Below are positions 1-10,100 of a stretch of DNA of 64,000 nucleotides, one piece after another. This DNA is from Psychromonas sp. SA13A (GTDB lineage: Bacteria; Pseudomonadota; Gammaproteobacteria; Enterobacterales; Psychromonadaceae): positions 1 through 64,000 of the forward strand of contig NZ_WTKU01000015.1 of assembly GCF_011378715.1 (NCBI RefSeq), written 5' to 3'. Below the pieces are notes generated by a model. That model was not told the origin of the DNA. It saw nothing but the letters and a program-made list of their open reading frames with translations, and made no database searches. Made by a program: the position numbers and the translations under genes. The number at the start of each line of letters is the position of its first letter. Within the stretch, counting starts at the first letter, position 1.

Positions 1-389
1 AGGTATTGAAATAACTGACCTCCACGTTTCTTATCAGACCAAATATAAAGATAAATCGTTTCATGGCTAATCCGCACTTTGTGTTCTTCTCGCAACCATC
101 CTGATATTTGCTCGGGACTCCATTCGAGTCGAATCTTTGAGTTAATTAATGCAATGAGGCTACTCGTCATTTTAATTGCTTTACGAGAATGTAATCGACG
201 ATGATGTGCAAACGATTGGGCTTGTTTAATGCGATATCCTCGCTTACCTGTATTACGAGAAAGCTCTCTACTGATAGTTGATTGACTAACTTTTAACTGT
301 TGCGCAATTTTATTTTGACTCAGACCTATTTTCTTTAAAGCATAAATCTGGCATCTTAGCCCATAGGTCAGTTGTTTATATGTTTTCAT
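1..389 (-). mobile_element. IS30-family transposase, N-terminal part (gene runs off the window start)
   Basis: Reading the minus strand from an ATG at 389 gives about 129 uninterrupted codons to the window edge. The protein starts MKTYKQLTYGLRCQIYALKK, then a helix-turn-helix stretch (LSQNKIAQQLKVSQSTISRE) and a second block around WSPEQISGWL and SHETIYLYIW. These are typical of the DNA-binding N-terminal half of IS30-family DDE transposases. The catalytic DDE domain would lie to the left of this window, so intactness cannot be judged. It is the only insertion-sequence gene in the window that looks undamaged in the part seen. Confidence 0.9.
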
Positions 390-445
390 TGTTGCATCTC
401 TTGCCGGAGAAAAAGCGATAAGCATATATTCAGCTGACCGCTTTT

Positions 446-481
446 TCTACTAATTCAAGTTATGCACTTATAATCTGAATC
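446..481. repeat. probable terminal region (inverted-repeat end) of the IS30-family element
   Basis: About 60-90 bases upstream of the transposase start lies TTCAAGTTATGCACTTATAA followed by TCTGAATCC, the sort of AT-rich terminus expected for this family. The other end is outside the window, so the inverted repeat cannot be paired and no target duplication can be shown. The assignment rests on position only. Confidence 0.35.
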
Positions 482-490
482 CAAGTATTA

Positions 491-1423
491 TTAATTTTTC
501 GTTAATAAACTAAAGGTGACTAATTGTGGCGTATGGTCAGAGGCAATCGTTGCAATACTTTTAGCATTAATCATTTCTAAATCTCTAAAAAATATATGAT
601 CTAAGGGTAGGCCAAGAATAGTCAGACGCTGATCTTTAGAGAACTGTGTTTCATTAAAGCCTGCTTTTACAAGTGTACCGATGATCTCTTTCGTCCTTGC
701 CTCACTCCAAGTATTAAAGTCCCCACTAATAATAATTGGACCCTGATGTTGTTCAATAAGTTGGATATAAGGTGCAACTTGCTCTTTAAGTGGTTCAGCC
801 GTAAAAGTGAAGTTCACACCGTGTAAATTCACCAATAATAATGATTGTGTTGTGTCTTTAAATGCATAGGTAGTTGCTATACCTGTTTTAGGAACTAGGG
901 TCCAAGGTTCAGAATAACGCGTTCCGCAGGCTTGTTGTGCTTGAACGCGACTAAATGTATTAACGCCATAATTTTGTTTTTGGTAATTAAAGGCAATGTT
1001 TTGATAATAGGACAGTTTTTGTTGTTGGCTAAAATGGATCAAGTCTTGGTCATATTTAGCTTCCTGCAAAGTGATTAGATCCGCTTGATTTGCCCATTCA
1101 TTTAACTTATTAGACCATTGTTGATGCTGCTGTTTATAAATATTCCAGTTTAATAAAGAAAACGTACTATTGAGCGCATCGGTGGGCGCTGTACTTTTTA
1201 CATTAATGAGCGCAGGACAAGTTGTAGAGTACTGGCGATATTGCTGATCAATTAATGTCATTTTCCCTGGACTACTTGGTAAAAAACTCCAGCCAAAGAC
1301 AGCCGTCAGTAATAGTAAAATACCAAAGATAATTTTCTTGGTTAAGATTCGTTTGCGAAGATGAATTTTAATGTTGAATTTCCTTGAATGGTAACGACTA
1401 TAAGTTGCTTGATAAATAAACAT
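491..1423 (-). CDS. YafD-like endonuclease/exonuclease/phosphatase-fold protein (UPF0294)
   Basis: A 310-residue protein with one predicted membrane segment near residues 31-48 (IIFGILLLLTAVFGWSFLP), followed by an endonuclease/exonuclease/phosphatase (EEP) domain. Visible EEP signatures are LNWNIYK, the metal-ligand block ITLQEAK, SGDFNTW and the C-terminal ASDHTPQ. The arrangement matches the E. coli YafD family, a conserved but poorly characterised group anchored by an N-terminal segment. The substrate is unknown; related folds hydrolyse phosphodiesters. It is transcribed away from ndk. The ATG at 1423 has a weak AGGCAG-like ribosome site; a start slightly downstream cannot be excluded. 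Confidence 0.82.
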   Translation of the reverse strand: MFIYQATYSRYHSRKFNIKIHLRKRILTKKIIFGILLLLTAVFGWSFLPSSPGKMTLIDQQYRQYSTTCPALINVKSTAPTDALNSTFSLLNWNIYKQQHQQWSNKLNEWANQADLITLQEAKYDQDLIHFSQQQKLSYYQNIAFNYQKQNYGVNTFSRVQAQQACGTRYSEPWTLVPKTGIATTYAFKDTTQSLLLVNLHGVNFTFTAEPLKEQVAPYIQLIEQHQGPIIISGDFNTWSEARTKEIIGTLVKAGFNETQFSKDQRLTILGLPLDHIFFRDLEMINAKSIATIASDHTPQLVTFSLLTKN

Positions 1424-1533
1424 CTGCCTAAATGAAATGTGATATTAATTCCCCTATAGTTATGTTGTCATTGATAGCTACTATCTATACGGGTTATATT
1501 GCACTTCCTATTAACTCGATTTAAGAAGCTATT

Positions 1534-1968
1534 ATGCCATTAGAAAGAACACTTTCCATTATTAAACCAGATGCTGTCGGTAAACACCTAATTGGCGCTA
1601 TCTTACAGCGTTTTGAGAATGCTCATTTTACGATTGTTGCTGCAAAAATGATGCAATTAACTCGTGAACAAGCAGAAGGTTTTTACGCAGAACATAAAGG
1701 CAGAGAATTTTACGAACCACTGGTTGAGTTTATGACTTCAGGTCCAATTATGGTTCAGGTTTTACAAGGCGAGAACGTGATCCCTACTTACCGTGAATTA
1801 ATTGGTAAAACAGACCCTACTCAAGCAGCTGCAGGTACTATTCGTGCAGATTATGCTGATTCGACTCGTTATAACGCTGTGCACGGTTCAGATAGTCCTG
1901 AATCTGCTTCTCGTGAGATTGCTTACTTCTTCACTGATGATGAAATTTGCTTGCCTACAGCTAATTAA
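1534..1968 (+). CDS. ndk: nucleoside diphosphate kinase
   Basis: A 144-residue protein, the usual length for bacterial NDK. It transfers the gamma phosphate of ATP to nucleoside diphosphates through a phosphohistidine. The N-terminal [14 protein letters not shown] and the active-site block [16 protein letters not shown], with its catalytic His, are both present. It is cytosolic and central to nucleotide pools. It stands alone, with its own terminator just downstream at 1997-2032. Nothing is unusual in the protein. Confidence 0.98.
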   Translation: MPLERTLSIIKPDAVGKHLIGAILQRFENAHFTIVAAKMMQLTREQAEGFYAEHKGREFYEPLVEFMTSGPIMVQVLQGENVIPTYRELIGKTDPTQAAAGTIRADYADSTRYNAVHGSDSPESASREIAYFFTDDEICLPTAN

Positions 1969-1996
1969 TTTATTCTATTTACAAATGCGCTTTCTT

Positions 1997-2032
1997 AAAA
2001 CTACTTGTTCTCATAGGTTCAAGTAGTTTTTT
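1997..2032 (+). terminator. rho-independent terminator of ndk
   Basis: A perfect 11-bp stem (AAAACTACTTG pairing with CAAGTAGTTTT) with a 12-base loop is followed by a T-run, 29 bases after the ndk stop. Confidence 0.85.
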
Positions 2033-2040
2033 ATCCTCAC

Positions 2041-2352
2041 GCTACTTCAAATGCTTTGTTAAAAACTAGCTTGCTTGTCACAACCATCTGTCATATCAAA
2101 TAGTGAGGTGCCATATCAAGTAGTGATGCTTCCTTGGTGATTATAGCAATGCTGAATTGATCCCATAGTTTACGCTTTCTGGTTAAGAGGCATGAAACTT
2201 ACCTTGAAATGTATCCATTGCATAAATTTTCCTTGCTGACTTTGTATCTCAAAGTATCATTAGGATATTATGCCAATCGTAATCATATAGAGCACATACT
2301 CAATACAAACGGTATTATCCACAATTAATTAATAGATAAAGTTAAGGCAATT
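2041..2352. other. intergenic region ndk-pilD
   Basis: About 310 bases with no supported gene. It holds a short imperfect direct repeat (CATATCAAATAGTGAG / CATATCAAGTAGTGAT near 2093-2130). The pilD promoter presumably lies here, but I cannot pick a convincing -35/-10 pair. The pilABC genes that often precede pilD are absent. Confidence 0.5.
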
Positions 2353-3225
2353 ATGAATGAAGTGATCATGCTAATGGAGCAAGTTCCAAGTTATTATTTT
2401 GGAACTGTTTTAATCTTAGGACTATTGATTGGTTCATTTTTGAATGTTGTTATTTATCGCTTACCGGTGATGATGGAGCGCAGTTGGAAAGCCGAATGCA
2501 AAGATGCTTTCCCTGAAGCCAATATTGACCTAGACGAAACACCTTTTAATCTCGTATTGCCACGTTCGCGTTGCCCTCAATGTAGCCACCTTATTGGCTC
2601 TCTTGAAAATATTCCGCTGATTAGTTGGTTAGTTCAAAAAGGCCGTTGTAAGCATTGCGATTGCAAGATATCAGCGCGTTACCCAAGCATAGAGTTGCTG
2701 ACAGGGGTAATGTCCGTTGCGGTTGCTTATTTTGTTCCCTTTGGTTGGCCCGCTTTATTTGCCTTGATTTTTACTTGGGTATTGATCTGCCTTACTTTTA
2801 TCGATTTCGATACCATGCTGTTACCTGACCAACTCACGTTGCCATTAATTTGGCTAGGATTATTGGTGAATATGTCCGGTATTTTTACTGGGCTAGAAGA
2901 TGCTTTGCTCGGTGCTGTATTTGGTTATTTGAGCCTGTGGTCTATTTACTGGGGGTTTAAATTACTCACCGGTAAAGAAGGGATGGGTTACGGTGATTTT
3001 AAATTACTGGCTGCACTAGGAGCTTGGTTTGGTTGGCAGGCATTACCGCTGATTATTCTATTATCTTCATTTGCAGGTGCAATCATCGGTATTGCTGTGA
3101 TTGCCGCCTCTAAAGATAAACAAAGTCGACCATTACCTTTTGGACCTTATTTGGCAATCGCTGGCTGGGTTTATCTCATATATGGTGTTGAACTAACAAC
3201 ATTATATTATTCTCTTATTTTATAG
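2353..3225 (+). CDS. pilD: type IV prepilin peptidase / N-methyltransferase
   Basis: A 290-residue inner-membrane protein that cleaves the leader of type IV prepilins and pseudopilins and methylates the new N-terminus. The N-terminal GSFLNVVIYRLP motif precedes the cytoplasmic domain with two zinc-type cysteine pairs, C74/C77 and C99/C102. The aspartyl protease Asp residues sit in FIDFD (D151) and GYGDFK (D215). Several hydrophobic segments follow from about residue 117 to the end. The neighbouring tadA starts 17 bases after its stop, so the two are probably co-transcribed. The pilus genes themselves are not in this window. Confidence 0.96.
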   Translation: MNEVIMLMEQVPSYYFGTVLILGLLIGSFLNVVIYRLPVMMERSWKAECKDAFPEANIDLDETPFNLVLPRSRCPQCSHLIGSLENIPLISWLVQKGRCKHCDCKISARYPSIELLTGVMSVAVAYFVPFGWPALFALIFTWVLICLTFIDFDTMLLPDQLTLPLIWLGLLVNMSGIFTGLEDALLGAVFGYLSLWSIYWGFKLLTGKEGMGYGDFKLLAALGAWFGWQALPLIILLSSFAGAIIGIAVIAASKDKQSRPLPFGPYLAIAGWVYLIYGVELTTLYYSLIL

Positions 3226-3242
3226 CTTAATAGCATCAAGAT

Positions 3243-3962
3243 ATGTGTAAAAAATCAAATCAAGATACACTTCAACAGTTTGACTGTAGTGATTTTATGG
3301 CAGACTGTAGTGGTTCTATAGAAGGCTATAGCTCCTCCTCGCCTAGCGGTGATGTACCTATGGCTGAGAATAATATTCCTATGACACCTTGCTCCGTATC
3401 GCGAGAACAATCACCTATTGTAAATAGCCCAAAAGCCCAGTTTAATAGTCAAAACACTACAGACTATAACGACCAAGATTGGATGCTGTATGCACTCGCA
3501 TTGGCAGATAAAGCAGAAGCCGTCGGTGAGATACCCGTTGGTGCTGTATTAGTGAAAAATAATGAAGTGATTGCAGAAGGTTGGAATCTTTCTATTGTTG
3601 AGCATAATGCCTGTGCGCACGCAGAAATTATCGCGATCACTAATGCAGGTAAAGTATTAAAAAATTATCGTCTTATTGATTGTACGCTATATGTGACACT
3701 AGAGCCTTGTCCTATGTGTGCGGGGGCTTTGGTACACGCTCGTATCAAAAGGTTAGTGTATGGCGCGGGTGATTATAAAACGGGGGCTGCGGGCAGTGTT
3801 TTTGATTTAGTACGTAATGAACATTTAAATCATCAGATTGAAGTGACATCGGGTATTTATGCTGAACAGTGTGCGAATAAAATAAGTGATTTTTTCAGGC
3901 GTCGCCGCAAAGAGAAAAAGGCGCTTAAACAGGCAAACAAAGGAGAGAAAGGCAATGTCTAG
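3243..3962 (+). CDS. tadA: tRNA-specific adenosine deaminase TadA with an N-terminal extension
   Basis: Converts adenosine 34 to inosine in tRNA-Arg(ACG). The deaminase domain begins near residue 77. The zinc site is clear: H126-A-E128 in CAHAEI, and C156/C159 in EPCPMCAGALVHARI. The open frame gives 239 residues, about 70 more than E. coli TadA, because of a Ser/Asn/Asp-rich front part that looks disordered. In-frame ATGs at 3297, 3360, 3381 and 3483 offer shorter forms. The last one falls inside the conserved D-x-WM start of the domain, so some of the extension is probably translated. The stop overlaps the next small ORF by 8 bases. Confidence 0.93.
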   Translation: MCKKSNQDTLQQFDCSDFMADCSGSIEGYSSSSPSGDVPMAENNIPMTPCSVSREQSPIVNSPKAQFNSQNTTDYNDQDWMLYALALADKAEAVGEIPVGAVLVKNNEVIAEGWNLSIVEHNACAHAEIIAITNAGKVLKNYRLIDCTLYVTLEPCPMCAGALVHARIKRLVYGAGDYKTGAAGSVFDLVRNEHLNHQIEVTSGIYAEQCANKISDFFRRRRKEKKALKQANKGEKGNV

Positions 3963-4125
3963 TAAAGTGATTAATTTTGAAATTGAAAAAGAGACTAAAA
4001 ATAGCGTACGTTACAAAGAAGTACCAGAAGAAGGGCAAGCGCCTATTGTTGGTAGTTTATATGTGCAAAAGTGGTTTGCTGGAAATAGCAAAAATATACA
4101 AGTTACTATAGAAAAGAAGGACTAA
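3955..4125 (+). CDS. small hypothetical protein, translationally coupled to tadA
   Basis: A 56-residue protein (MSSKVINFEIEKETKNSV at the start) whose ATG lies 8 bases inside the end of tadA. It is preceded by a strong AAAGGAGAG ribosome site at about 3939-3947, so I prefer this start over an ATG at 3886 in the same frame. It is charged, has no signal peptide or membrane segment, and looks like a compact beta-rich domain ending VQVTIEKKD-like (QVTIEKKD). I do not assign a function. Good ribosome site, overlap with a housekeeping gene and a terminator just behind it make it a likely real gene. Confidence 0.75.
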   Translation: MSSKVINFEIEKETKNSVRYKEVPEEGQAPIVGSLYVQKWFAGNSKNIQVTIEKKD

Positions 4126-4171
4126 TTACTTAATCCCTCTTACACCACGATGTTTGAAAGCTTGGATATTA

Positions 4172-4208
4172 CGATGTTGAAACACTTGGATTCCAACATC
4201 GCTCTTTT
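4172..4208 (+). terminator. rho-independent terminator after the pilD-tadA cluster
   Basis: CGATGTTG (4172-4179) pairs with CAACATCG (4194-4201) and is followed by CTCTTTTT. Confidence 0.7.
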
Positions 4209-4258
4209 TATAAGGCCTGAATTCAAGTCATTAAGTAAGCAAGTATAAGTAATTAGAT

Positions 4259-4672
4259 TTATTGAGCCTGTGAGCAAAGCGCTAAGTTGTGTTGTAGGTG
4301 AACTAACAAATCAACCCGTTTCATTATTCCGATCAATTTCCCTTCATTAAGTACAGGGAAAATATTCTCTGTGTATTTTTGCGTTTTAATCGCGACTTCT
4401 GAAAGGTCCTCATCGGCCTTTAAAAAAGTAAACTCTTTAGCCATTATATCGTTTACTCGAACTGGTTTATCACAATGGTAAGCGCTGATCATTAATGCTT
4501 TTTGGCAGTCAATGAGCGACACCATACCAATGAGTTGCTGACTACTATTTATCACGGGTAATTGTGCCTGTTGACTACTTATCAATACTTTAATAATCTC
4601 TGCCAACGGTGTTTGACACTGCACGCTAAGAGGTTGTTTTTGCATAATTTGTTGTACCGTTTGCTTGCTCAT
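4259..4672 (-). CDS. CBS-pair domain protein
   Basis: A 137-residue protein made of two CBS domains (about residues 8-62 and 75-130) and little else. The first starts VQQIMQKQPLSVQCQTPLAEI, the second VNDIMAKEFTFLKADEDLSE. CBS pairs bind adenine nucleotides such as AMP, ATP or SAM and usually regulate a partner. No partner is fused here and neither neighbour suggests one. It is probably cytosolic. A monocistronic transcript is likely. Confidence 0.88.
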   Translation of the reverse strand: MSKQTVQQIMQKQPLSVQCQTPLAEIIKVLISSQQAQLPVINSSQQLIGMVSLIDCQKALMISAYHCDKPVRVNDIMAKEFTFLKADEDLSEVAIKTQKYTENIFPVLNEGKLIGIMKRVDLLVHLQHNLALCSQAQ

Positions 4673-5096
4673 TTTATTACCTTAATCAGTTAGCTTATTT
4701 AGTTTCTGTTTGATGTAAGGATAATACTGCAATAATTTCGATAGTTAAAATCGATTGTTTTTATTGGTTTGATAGTTTTAAGCTATTTTATGCCGTAATG
4801 GTAATAGTGTCGGTATAGTAGTAATAATGGCAGATCGTGGCTGTTTAGGATATTAAATTAACATAGATGTACATAATTTAGATGTAACGTATTAAATTGA
4901 AAACATAGTATTAAACGAAGGTTTATGTTTAGAAACAGTTACCTTCATACCTTGCTAATTTTTGCATCTTGAATGATAGCAGCGATAAGTGAGTAGCCCC
5001 AATTAAGACCAAATTAAAGGCCTTGATTAAAAGGTCGCAGCTTAAATGTGTGATTAAAAACAGACTTAAAAAACAAACTTAGAAAACATAATTAAA
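4673..5096. other. intergenic region between the CBS protein and mltF
   Basis: About 420 AT-rich bases. No ORF, tRNA or clear riboswitch is seen. The left side must hold the promoter of the CBS-pair gene. Confidence 0.5.
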
Positions 5097-5121
5097 GCAG
5101 TGAGCAAAGCCGGCTCACTGC
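5097..5121 (-). terminator. rho-independent terminator of mltF
   Basis: GCAGTGAGC pairs perfectly with GCTCACTGC around a 7-base loop. On the minus strand a short T-rich tract follows, and it lies just behind the mltF stop at 5135. Confidence 0.8.
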
Positions 5122-5134
5122 GGGGAGCTTATGT

Positions 5135-7003
5135 TTATTTTTTGTCTGTTGAAGTTGCATCCGTTTGTGTTTTTATTGCCGCGCTGGATGCTGCTTCAAG
5201 TGCTTTTTTAGCAGCCTTTTCCGCAGCTTCCTTTTTCAATGCTTTTTCTTTCTCTGCTTTAATCGCCGCCAAACGATCTATTTTCGCTTGCTGCTTAGCG
5301 ACTTCAATCGCTGCTAAACGATCTAACTCGGCTTGTTCTTTAGCGGCAGCGATCGCCGCCAAGCGTTTAATTTCATCTTGTTTTTCTGCTTCGATGTTAG
5401 CTAAACGTGTGACTTCGGCCTGTTTCTCTGCTTCGATGGCCGCTAAACGATCTATCTCCGCTTGTTTTGCTGCTTCAATAGCCGCTAATCGATCTATTTC
5501 CGCTTGCTTTTCTGCCGCTTCGATTGCCGCTAACCGATCTATTTCAGCTTGTTTCTCTGCGGCTTCAATTGCTGCTAGTCGTTCTATTTCAGCTTGCTTT
5601 TCTGCTTCTATTCTTTGTGCTTTTTCTTGTTCTTGTACATGCCAAGTCAAGGTTTTCAAATATTGGCGAATATTATCTACGTAATGTTGTGCTTCGCGCC
5701 CACGTGCATAACCATAGCGAGTTTTTGTGTACCATTTCCGTTGATGCAATAGAGGTAAGTTATCTTTTACATCGGCCCATGAATTGGGGTTTTGTTTACG
5801 CATTTTAGTAATTCGGCGTACATCTAATAAATGACCTAAACCTATATTATAGGAAGCTAATGCAAACCAAATTTTCTCATCTTCTGGGATGCTTTCAGGT
5901 AATCTTTTTATCAGTTGAGTCAGATATTTAGCTCCGCCCTCAATACTTTGTTCTGCATTGAGTCGGTTTTTGACACCGATAAACTTGGCTGTATCTAGGG
6001 TCAACATCATCATGCCTCGCACACCCGTAGGAGATCGAGCCTTAGGGTTCCAATGTGACTCTTGATAACTTACGGAGGCAAGTAATAACCAATCTACATC
6101 TGGTGTCGCGTATTTTTTAAATAAGGTTTCGTATTTTGGCAATTTGCTTGTAATGCGTTTTAAAAAGGTACGCGTATCCACATAATCGAAGTGTCCAACA
6201 TGACCAAAGTACTTTTCTTCTATTTTTGCAATGGTGCCTAATTTGTATTGATTGCCCATAAATTCAATCATTGCTGAATACAAAGTATCGTCAGGAGCTT
6301 TTCGAATTAACCAAGCTACAGGCTGCTTTTCATTGATAGTAAATGCTTCTGCTAGTGCGGGGTAGTAGCGTTGTTTTTGTGCCAAAGTGGTACTGTCTAC
6401 GATCGCAAATTTGATCTCTTTTTCTGCTATTTTTCGTAATAAGGACTCTTGATCTTCGTTCTCTAATACATTGATCACTAGGTCTGGGTATTCTTGTTGT
6501 GATTTACTAATGTTTTCTTCGTGGCTACTGCCTTTTAACACACTCACGGGGCCATTAATGTCTGCCATTTCTCGCGGGCGATAGGTACCTTTGTGGTAAA
6601 CAAGTTTTTGAGTGAGGTAATAGTATGGCGGGGAACTACGGTATTTTTCTGCTCGATTAGGCGTTAGCGTTAATCCCGCCCCGGCAAAATCAATGTCGTT
6701 ATTATCTAGTGCAGAAAATAAATCGTCTAAGTTTTCGAACTCTTTGACTACTAATTTTACTTTTAAATAATTAGCAAACTTCTTTCCAAGTTCATAATCT
6801 AGACCGCTGTAATTCTCACCATCATAGTTATAAGTTAATGAACTGTTGGTGGTGCCCATTATTAATGTGCGGCGTTTTTGCATTTCTTGTAGGTCTGTAG
6901 TGTGTACAAACGGGTTACAGGCGCTGATAAAAGACACCAAAATAATGGATAAAAAAATCTTTAAGCGAGAAGAAATAAGAGTAAAAGAGACAGGTTTATT
7001 CAT
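5135..7003 (-). CDS. mltF: membrane-bound lytic murein transglycosylase F with a charged repeat tail
   Basis: Cleaves peptidoglycan glycan strands non-hydrolytically. An ATG at 7003 gives 622 residues; an upstream TTG at 7048 would add 15 but weakens the signal peptide. The start MNKPVSFTLISS leads to a hydrophobic stretch ending FISAC, a plausible lipobox. An amino-acid-binding-protein-like domain follows (about 35-270), then the lysozyme-like SLT domain with SYQESHWNP and ASYNIGLGHL. E. coli MltF has about 518 residues. The extra part here is a tail of about 160 residues from around residue 455, built on the heptad-like unit EKQAEIDRLAAIEAA repeated about nine times, then a Lys/Ala-rich end. 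A long helix or coiled coil is expected. Confidence 0.93.
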   Translation of the reverse strand: MNKPVSFTLISSRLKIFLSIILVSFISACNPFVHTTDLQEMQKRRTLIMGTTNSSLTYNYDGENYSGLDYELGKKFANYLKVKLVVKEFENLDDLFSALDNNDIDFAGAGLTLTPNRAEKYRSSPPYYYLTQKLVYHKGTYRPREMADINGPVSVLKGSSHEENISKSQQEYPDLVINVLENEDQESLLRKIAEKEIKFAIVDSTTLAQKQRYYPALAEAFTINEKQPVAWLIRKAPDDTLYSAMIEFMGNQYKLGTIAKIEEKYFGHVGHFDYVDTRTFLKRITSKLPKYETLFKKYATPDVDWLLLASVSYQESHWNPKARSPTGVRGMMMLTLDTAKFIGVKNRLNAEQSIEGGAKYLTQLIKRLPESIPEDEKIWFALASYNIGLGHLLDVRRITKMRKQNPNSWADVKDNLPLLHQRKWYTKTRYGYARGREAQHYVDNIRQYLKTLTWHVQEQEKAQRIEAEKQAEIERLAAIEAAEKQAEIDRLAAIEAAEKQAEIDRLAAIEAAKQAEIDRLAAIEAEKQAEVTRLANIEAEKQDEIKRLAAIAAAKEQAELDRLAAIEVAKQQAKIDRLAAIKAEKEKALKKEAAEKAAKKALEAASSAAIKTQTDATSTDKK

Positions 7004-7196
7004 AGACAGTTGTATCAATCCAGTTAGTCGAGTGGTCACATTATCCAATAAAGGATTTAAATATCCATTTATTTACCAATTAACGGGTTTATTTATCACA
7101 GACTATAGAGTGTTTCTATTTAATAAAAAATGCTTTTCTTTTATAATATAGAGCTAAACCCAAGTTCATTTATTTATCCAACGAGAGTAATAACCT

Positions 7197-10100
7197 ATGG
7201 AAATTTTGCGAGGGGCACCTGCCTTATCGACATTTCGTGTTAATCAGTTGTTGAAAAACTGTGAAGCGTTAGATTTACCTGTGACAGGCCTATATGCTGA
7301 ATTTATGCATGCCGCAGATTTATCTGATTCTTTAAATGACCAAGAGTTAGCTGTATTAAAAAAGCTATTAACTTACGGACCGAAAATAGCAGAGCATGAT
7401 CCTGTAGGGATACTACTCTTTGTGACACCACGCCCTGGCACCATTTCGCCTTGGTCCTCAAAAGCAACGGACATTGCTAAAAACTGTGGTTTAACCAAAG
7501 TGAAGCGCCTAGAGCGAGGTATCGCTTATTATGTTGAAACCAGTGCTGAACTGAATCCAGAACAAATCAAAGCATTAACAGAATTGTTACATGATCGAAT
7601 GATGGAAGTAGTTTTAACGTCATTGGATGATGCGGCGACATTATTTGTTCACGGTAAAGCGGGTGAAATGACAAGCATTGATGTGATAGGCCAAGGCCGA
7701 AGCGCATTAGAAGCTGCCAATGTGAGTTTAGGTTTAGCACTAGCAGATGATGAAATAGATTACTTAGTTGAAAACTTTATTAAGTTAGGTCGTAACCCTA
7801 ACGATATCGAATTAATGATGTTTGCACAGGCAAACTCAGAGCATTGTCGTCATAAGATATTCAATGCGGATTGGACAATTGATGGCCAAAAACAGCCTAA
7901 ATCATTGTTTAAAATGATTCGAAATACACATGAACTACATCCTGAATATGTATTATCAGCATACAAAGATAACGCGGCAGTGATGGAAGGTTATCAAGCA
8001 GGGCGTTTCTTCCCAAGCGTTGATGACAGAGAATTTGGTTACCACCATGAAGATATTGATATCTTGATGAAAGTAGAAACCCATAACCACCCAACGGCTA
8101 TTTCGCCTTTCCCTGGTGCTGCAACGGGCTCTGGTGGTGAAATTCGTGATGAAGGCGCAACCGGTATTGGTTCTAAGCCTAAAGCTGGTTTAGTCGGTTT
8201 CTCTGTTTCTAATTTACGTATTCCAAGCTTTGAACAACCATGGGAAACGGACTTTGGTAAACCAAGCCGCATCGTTTCTGCGTTAGATATTATGCTAGAA
8301 GCGCCATTAGGTGGCGCAGCCTTTAATAATGAATTTGGTCGCCCTAATATTCTTGGTTACTTCCGTACTTATGAAGAACAAGTAGAAAGTCATAACGGCA
8401 ATGAAATCCGTGGTTACCACAAACCAATCATGTTGGCTGGTGGGTTAGGTAATATTCGCCGTGAACATGTTCAGAAAAAAGAAATTCCAGTAGGCGCTAA
8501 GTTAATCGTATTAGGCGGCCCTGCAATGAACATCGGTCTAGGCGGTGGTGCTGCATCATCAATGGACTCTGGTGCTTCATCTGAAGATCTAGACTTTGCT
8601 TCTGTACAGCGTGAAAACCCAGAAATGGAACGTCGTTGTCAAGAAGTGATCGACCGTTGTTGGCAGATGGGTGAAGATAACCCAATCCAATTTATTCACG
8701 ATGTAGGGGCGGGTGGTTTATCAAATGCAATGCCTGAGCTTGTGAATGATGGCGGTCGTGGTGGTATTTTCGATTTGCGTGCTATTCCAAATGATGAGAA
8801 AAGCATGGCACCGCATGAAATCTGGTGTAATGAATCTCAAGAACGTTATGTAATGGCCGTTAAGCCTGAAAACTTAGCTACTTTTGAAGCTATCTGTAAG
8901 CGTGAACGTGCACTATATGCAGTGATCGGTGAAGCAACAGAAGAGATGCATTTAACACTTAACGATCCTGAATTTGATAACAAACCGATCGATATGCCGT
9001 TAGAAGTATTATTAGGTAAAGCACCTAAAATGCATCGCGATGTTAAAACGCAAACAGCAACAGGTAAGAAGTTAGATCTTTCTGGTGCAACCGTTAGGGG
9101 GGCTGCTGAGCGTTTATTACGTTTACCGTCTATTGCTGAAAAAACCTTCCTTATTACGATTGGTGACAGAACAGTAACCGGTCTTGTTGCGCGTGACCAA
9201 ATGGTTGGCCCTTGGCAAGTGCCTGTTGCCGATTGTGCGGTAACAGCTGCAAGTTACGATACGTACTTCGGTGAGTCGATGGCATTGGGTGAACGTACGC
9301 CTGTTGCATTGCTTAACTTTGGTGCTTCTGCTCGTTTGGCTGTGGCTGAATCAATTACTAATATCGCATGTTCTGATATTGGTGATTTCAAACGTATTAA
9401 ACTATCTGCTAACTGGATGTCTGCAACGGGTCACCCTGGCGAAGATGCTGGTTTGTATGAAGCAGTTAAAGCCGTAGGTGAGGAGTTATGTCCTGAATTA
9501 GAACTGACTATCCCTGTTGGTAAAGATTCAATGTCAATGAAAACACGTTGGCAGCAAGAAGATGGCAGTGATAAAGAAGTTATTTCTCCGCTATCTTTAA
9601 TTATTACCGCATTTGGCGCAGTGCGTGATATCCGTAATACGGTGACACCGCAGTTGCGTACAGACCAAGGTGAAACTGATTTAATTCTGATTGACTTAGG
9701 TAATGGTAAAAACCGTTTAGGTGGTTCATCACTTGCGCAAGTTTATAAGCAATTAGGTGAAACGACACCAGATTTAGATAGCCCTGAACTATTAAGAGGC
9801 TTCTTTAATGCCGTGCAAACTTTAGTTGCTGATCAAAAATTACTGGCTTATCACGATAGAAGTGATGGCGGTTTATTTTCTACTATTACTGAAATGGCCT
9901 TTGCTGGACATTGCGGTGTGACTGTTAAACTTGACCAAGTGGGAAGTGATGACTTTGCTGCCCTTTACTCTGAAGAGTTAGGCGCGGTTATCCAAGTTAA
10001 ACGTGAAGACAAAGAAGCAGTATTAAATACACTTGCTGGACACGGTTTATCGTCAAGTTCATTAGTGATTGGTTCATTAAATGAAACTGACCAAATCGAA

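Noticed and set aside
1802-2026. 74-residue frame inside and behind ndk
   Set aside because: It is a frame shadow of ndk that runs into the terminator.
5100-5684. 194-residue plus-strand frame (Ser/Ala/Cys rich)
   Set aside because: It is the antisense shadow of the repetitive mltF tail.
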